A stretch of DNA of 64,000 nt from contig JAJNNQ010000100.1 of assembly GCA_027886175.1 (NCBI GenBank), positions 3,325,501 through 3,389,500 on the forward strand, written 5' to 3'. The notes below the pieces were generated by a model, which searched no databases, was not told where the DNA came from, and saw nothing but the letters and a program-made list of their open reading frames with translations. A program made the position numbers and the translations under genes. Below are positions 61,762 through 64,000 of the stretch, one piece after another. The stretch is from Phylloscopus collybita. Taxonomy: Eukaryota > Chordata > Aves > Passeriformes > Phylloscopidae. How positions within the stretch are numbered: the stretch's first letter is position 1; every line of letters begins with the position of its first letter.

Positions 61762-61945
61762 CTTGCCGAGTAGTTCCAAGTCTCCAGGTGATTGCAGCTC
61801 CTCCAAGCCTGCTTGTGGAAAATAAATTAACGTATCTGAAATATTTAAACGAGGAGCAGGGAGGGGGGGGGGGGGGCGAAAGGATGGGAAAAGCCTCAGG
61901 AGGTGCGAGATGTGCAAGGTCTCGGCTCAGCGACTCGGACCAAGT
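61762..61945 (-). other. CRISPLD2: CRISPLD2 exon 1, non-coding 5' UTR
   Basis: The 3' edge is a perfect donor, GGCAAG|GTAAGT (exon ends at 61762). The 5' edge is set by the TATA box at 61971-61977 and is approximate. The exon contains no ATG, so translation starts in exon 2. Spliced to exon 2 it gives GCAAGC before the start ATG, with A at -3, a good Kozak context. It contains a 14-base C run (plus-strand G, 61863-61876) that may be poorly sequenced. An alternative reading is a shorter internal exon starting after an AG near 61816. Confidence 0.55.
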
Positions 61946-61970
61946 GCAGTCTCACAGAGCTCCCCAGTGG

Positions 61971-61977
61971 TATTTAT
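61971..61977 (-). promoter_or_regulatory. CRISPLD2: TATA box of CRISPLD2 promoter
   Basis: On the minus strand the sequence reads GCATAAATACC. A C-A initiator-like step lies about 32 bases downstream (A at 61945), followed by an exon with a consensus donor and no ATG. A pyrimidine-rich stretch lies just upstream (about 62040-62110). The transcription start is inferred, not measured. Confidence 0.6.
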
Positions 61978-62170
61978 GCTCTCCAGGCAGAGGGGAGAAC
62001 CCTGGATCATCCATCCCCTGTGACAACGGGCGTGGAGCAATAACGAAAAGAGGAGGGAGGGGAAAAGGGGGGGTGAAAAGAAGGCACGAGGAGGGGGGTG
62101 TTGGTTGGGATGGCAGCAGCTCAAGGGCGGTCGCTGGGGCTGAGAGGAGCGGGACCATCCTCCCCGAGGC

Positions 62171-62205
62171 GGGAGGGAGGAGGAGGAGGAGGAGGAGGAG
62201 GAGGG
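62171..62205 (+). repeat. (GGA)n microsatellite
   Basis: About eleven GGA units in the CRISPLD2 upstream region; an R/Y-asymmetric tract. Confidence 0.95.
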
Positions 62206-62218
62206 CAGCCCCTGATCC

Positions 62219-62225
62219 TATAAAA
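62219..62225 (+). promoter_or_regulatory. Plus-strand TATA-like box in GC-rich promoter region
   Basis: CCTATAAAAGCC follows a GGA repeat and lies about 240 bases from the CRISPLD2 TATA box, pointing the opposite way. It could drive a divergent transcript. I see no coding exon downstream on the plus strand within the window. Confidence 0.35.
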
Positions 62226-62639
62226 GCCATCGCTGTGCTGTCCCCCAGCAGTCGGCTCTGGGACTCGCAGCCAGGAATTCCAGGGGCTCGGGGAATCCTC
62301 CCCGCGGAGAGGCTCCGGTGGCAAAGGAGAGGGAATTCCAGGCAGGAATTTTCTCTGCAAGGGGCTAAAGCCCAGCTGGCTCCCTGCGGCTGCCGGCTCG
62401 GCCATTCCTGCCCCTCACAGGGAATTAATCACCCAGCTCCAGCCCCCCTGGTAAACTCCATGGCATCCCCTGCTTTCCAGAGCTGGATTTTTCCTGGGAA
62501 CAGGAGATGAACGGCACTCTGTAGCTTGCTGCCGAAGCTCTCCCAGCGCTGACATTCCCCACGCTCGGGCGCTGCAGGAGTGGGAGCTACAGGGAATAGG
62601 GAATGCAGCAAGCTGGTGAAACACCCAGGCAGGACTCAC

Positions 62640-62697
62640 CTCTCTGCCGATGTCCCAACAGCTCCAGCTTTGGCATCCAGCTCCGTGGTTTTACTCA
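62640..62697 (-). other. Possible alternative upstream non-coding exon
   Basis: The minus strand shows a pyrimidine-rich acceptor (CCTTTCACAG at the upstream edge) and a strong donor, GAGAG|GTGAGT, 58 bases apart. This is the layout of a small internal exon. It would need a promoter further upstream, beyond about 62.7 kb. Spliced directly to exon 2, its ATG opens a 14-codon upstream frame ending in a TGA that overlaps the main ATG. Nothing here shows that it is transcribed. Confidence 0.3.
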
Positions 62698-63022
62698 CTG
62701 TGAAAGGAAACGATTGAGCAAAAGACAAGCTGAAAGTTCCTTCCTTTTTTCTCGGAGTAAACAAACAGGGAAAACCCAAACCGCTATCGTAAAGTAACGA
62801 TGTGAGCGTGTCACGGCACCTCTGTGCTGCTGCTGCTGCAGGCTTCAGCATCCACGGCATTCCCGTGGGATCCCCCTCCCGCAGGGTCAGCACATCCCCC
62901 GGGATGTCCCCCTGAGGAGGGGCACCAGCCACACCCAGCACGGAGCCAGGGGAGCACCCATCTCCTGGGAGCTGGCACAGCCAAGAAAAGCAGCTGCGAT
63001 TTTTCCAAATCCTCTGCCTTGT

Positions 63023-63029
<7 letters not shown>

Positions 63030-63072
<43 letters not shown>
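63030..63072 (+). repeat. A43 homopolymer
   Basis: Uninterrupted A run upstream of CRISPLD2 (a T run on its strand). Confidence 0.95.
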
Positions 63073-63076
<4 letters not shown>

Positions 63077-64000
63077 TTCCATTCTTCTAACCAGTCAATA
63101 TTTATTTCTTCAGGCAAAACACCAACCACTTTTATTTACTGTTTACTGGAGGGAGTTTACAAGATATTCCCAGAGGTTTGTTTAAGCTCAGCTCAGAAAG
63201 CAGAGGGGCATTGATCAAACTCGTTCAACAGAGCAGGAGCAGAGGAGCAAGTACTGGCAGCTGGGAGAGCACCACTGCTCCCAGCAAAGAAAGAACCCTC
63301 TGAGGTCAGCACCGAGGCTGAGTCCATCTCTGACACCATTTTCCTGAGCATTTTTCAAGAAGGAACAGATTGTCATCGCTGGGGTTGTATCTTCCAGGCC
63401 CATTTCCAGCTGAGATGGGCAGCCAGCCCTCAGCAGCCAGCCCAGTGCCACAGGCTGGTGCAGCCACACCGGCCCCTCTGGCTGCTCTCCCCGCTGCCCA
63501 CACTCTCCCCAGCTGTATTTACAAAGAGTTCCTATTTGCTTCCAAACAAACTCTGCATGGGAACCAACAACACGTGGTCCAGCAGTTGGACCTGGCACCT
63601 CTGCCCTGCCAGGAGCCATTCAGTGCAGTTTGGGCAGTTTGCTCCCAAAAAAAGCTCAGCCTTTGACACCAACACGAGCAACTCAAAGACCACCCACAAC
63701 TGGGCTGACAGTAGGTTCTGCACTGCTTTACTCTAAAATCACTCTATCCTCTTTTCTTTTTAGTTTTTTCCTTGCTCTTATGGTTCCCTCTGGATCAGTG
63801 TGTTTGCTGTAGGCTTATTTAATTAGCTGAAAGGTGCTGCAGCCCCCTCAATTCCTAATTTCCCCAGAACACAGTGAATTTCACCCCAGCACAGTGAACC
63901 CTCCTGCCCCCACACAGGCTGCCACCCCAAAACCAGGCAGCTCCCCAGCCCTGACTCACAGCCCTCAGAAGGTGCTGCTCACTCCCATTTACCATAAAGC
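63073..64000. other. No gene seen upstream of CRISPLD2
   Basis: Unique sequence. No USP10 exon (the upstream neighbour in mammals) is recognised. Confidence 0.5.

Larger units (their letters stand above)
62100..62420. promoter_or_regulatory. GC-rich upstream region of CRISPLD2
   Basis: G+C-rich with scattered CpG between the two opposing TATA boxes and upstream of exon 1. Contains the GGA repeat at 62171-62205. Long frames on both strands here come from the biased composition and are not treated as genes. Confidence 0.4.

Noticed and set aside
61653..62510. 285-codon plus-strand open frame across the CRISPLD2 promoter
   Set aside because: It runs through G runs and the GGA repeat, overlaps the promoter and exon 1 antisense, and gives low-complexity protein; composition explains it.
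62698..64000. Search for USP10 sequence upstream of CRISPLD2
   Set aside because: No matching exon was seen; the gene probably lies beyond the right edge.
1..64000. tRNA, rRNA or small nucleolar RNA genes
   Set aside because: I saw no B-box-like motif in a tRNA context, no rRNA sequence and no convincing C/D or H/ACA pairs in the introns; a covariance-model search would be decisive.

Overview
This window is vertebrate nuclear DNA, almost certainly from a bird. Its one recognisable protein gene is split into many short exons with GT-AG junctions, introns make up most of the gene, and at least six CR1 retroposon fragments of the avian type are present (3' ends in ...ATTCTATG, in both orientations). 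Long A/C-rich low-complexity tracts and long A homopolymers are also present. No bacterial, phage or CRISPR-type system is visible, and I found no previously undescribed multi-gene system.

The gene is CRISPLD2 (cysteine-rich secretory protein LCCL domain containing 2) on the minus strand. I could reconstruct all 14 coding exons (33522-57670) with GT-AG junctions and a continuous frame of 503 codons plus stop. The human protein is, from memory, 497 residues. The order is signal peptide, furin-type site RSKR, CAP/SCP domain, basic linker, LCCL domain 1, LCCL domain 2. A non-coding first exon (about 61762-61945) with a strong donor lies 25-32 bases downstream of a minus-strand TATA box (61971-61977). 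The 3' UTR is inferred to run to an AATAAA at 30201-30206.

Layout. 1 to about 30184: intergenic DNA beyond the 3' end of CRISPLD2, with no gene I can support. It holds simple repeats, a 21-bp minisatellite (5007-5275), a 28-bp tandem repeat (4379-4475), a 54-bp duplication (26325-26431), one CR1 fragment, and a 95%-identical inverted repeat (21078-21188 / 22087-22197). About 30185-61945: CRISPLD2. Its introns carry five CR1 pieces, a probable solo retroviral LTR (intron 5), a recent tandem duplication that copied the exon 8 donor (intron 8), an A/C tract filling much of intron 10, and a CArG-box cluster (intron 13). 61946-64000: upstream region with GC-rich promoter DNA, a second TATA box pointing the other way, and a possible alternative upstream exon.

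In the mammalian synteny I remember, CRISPLD2 lies between USP10 (upstream) and ZDHHC7 (downstream, convergent). I looked for exons of both and saw none, so they would lie outside the window. Genes here do not form an operon or pathway; the biology is that of a single secreted matrix-associated protein and its regulatory DNA.
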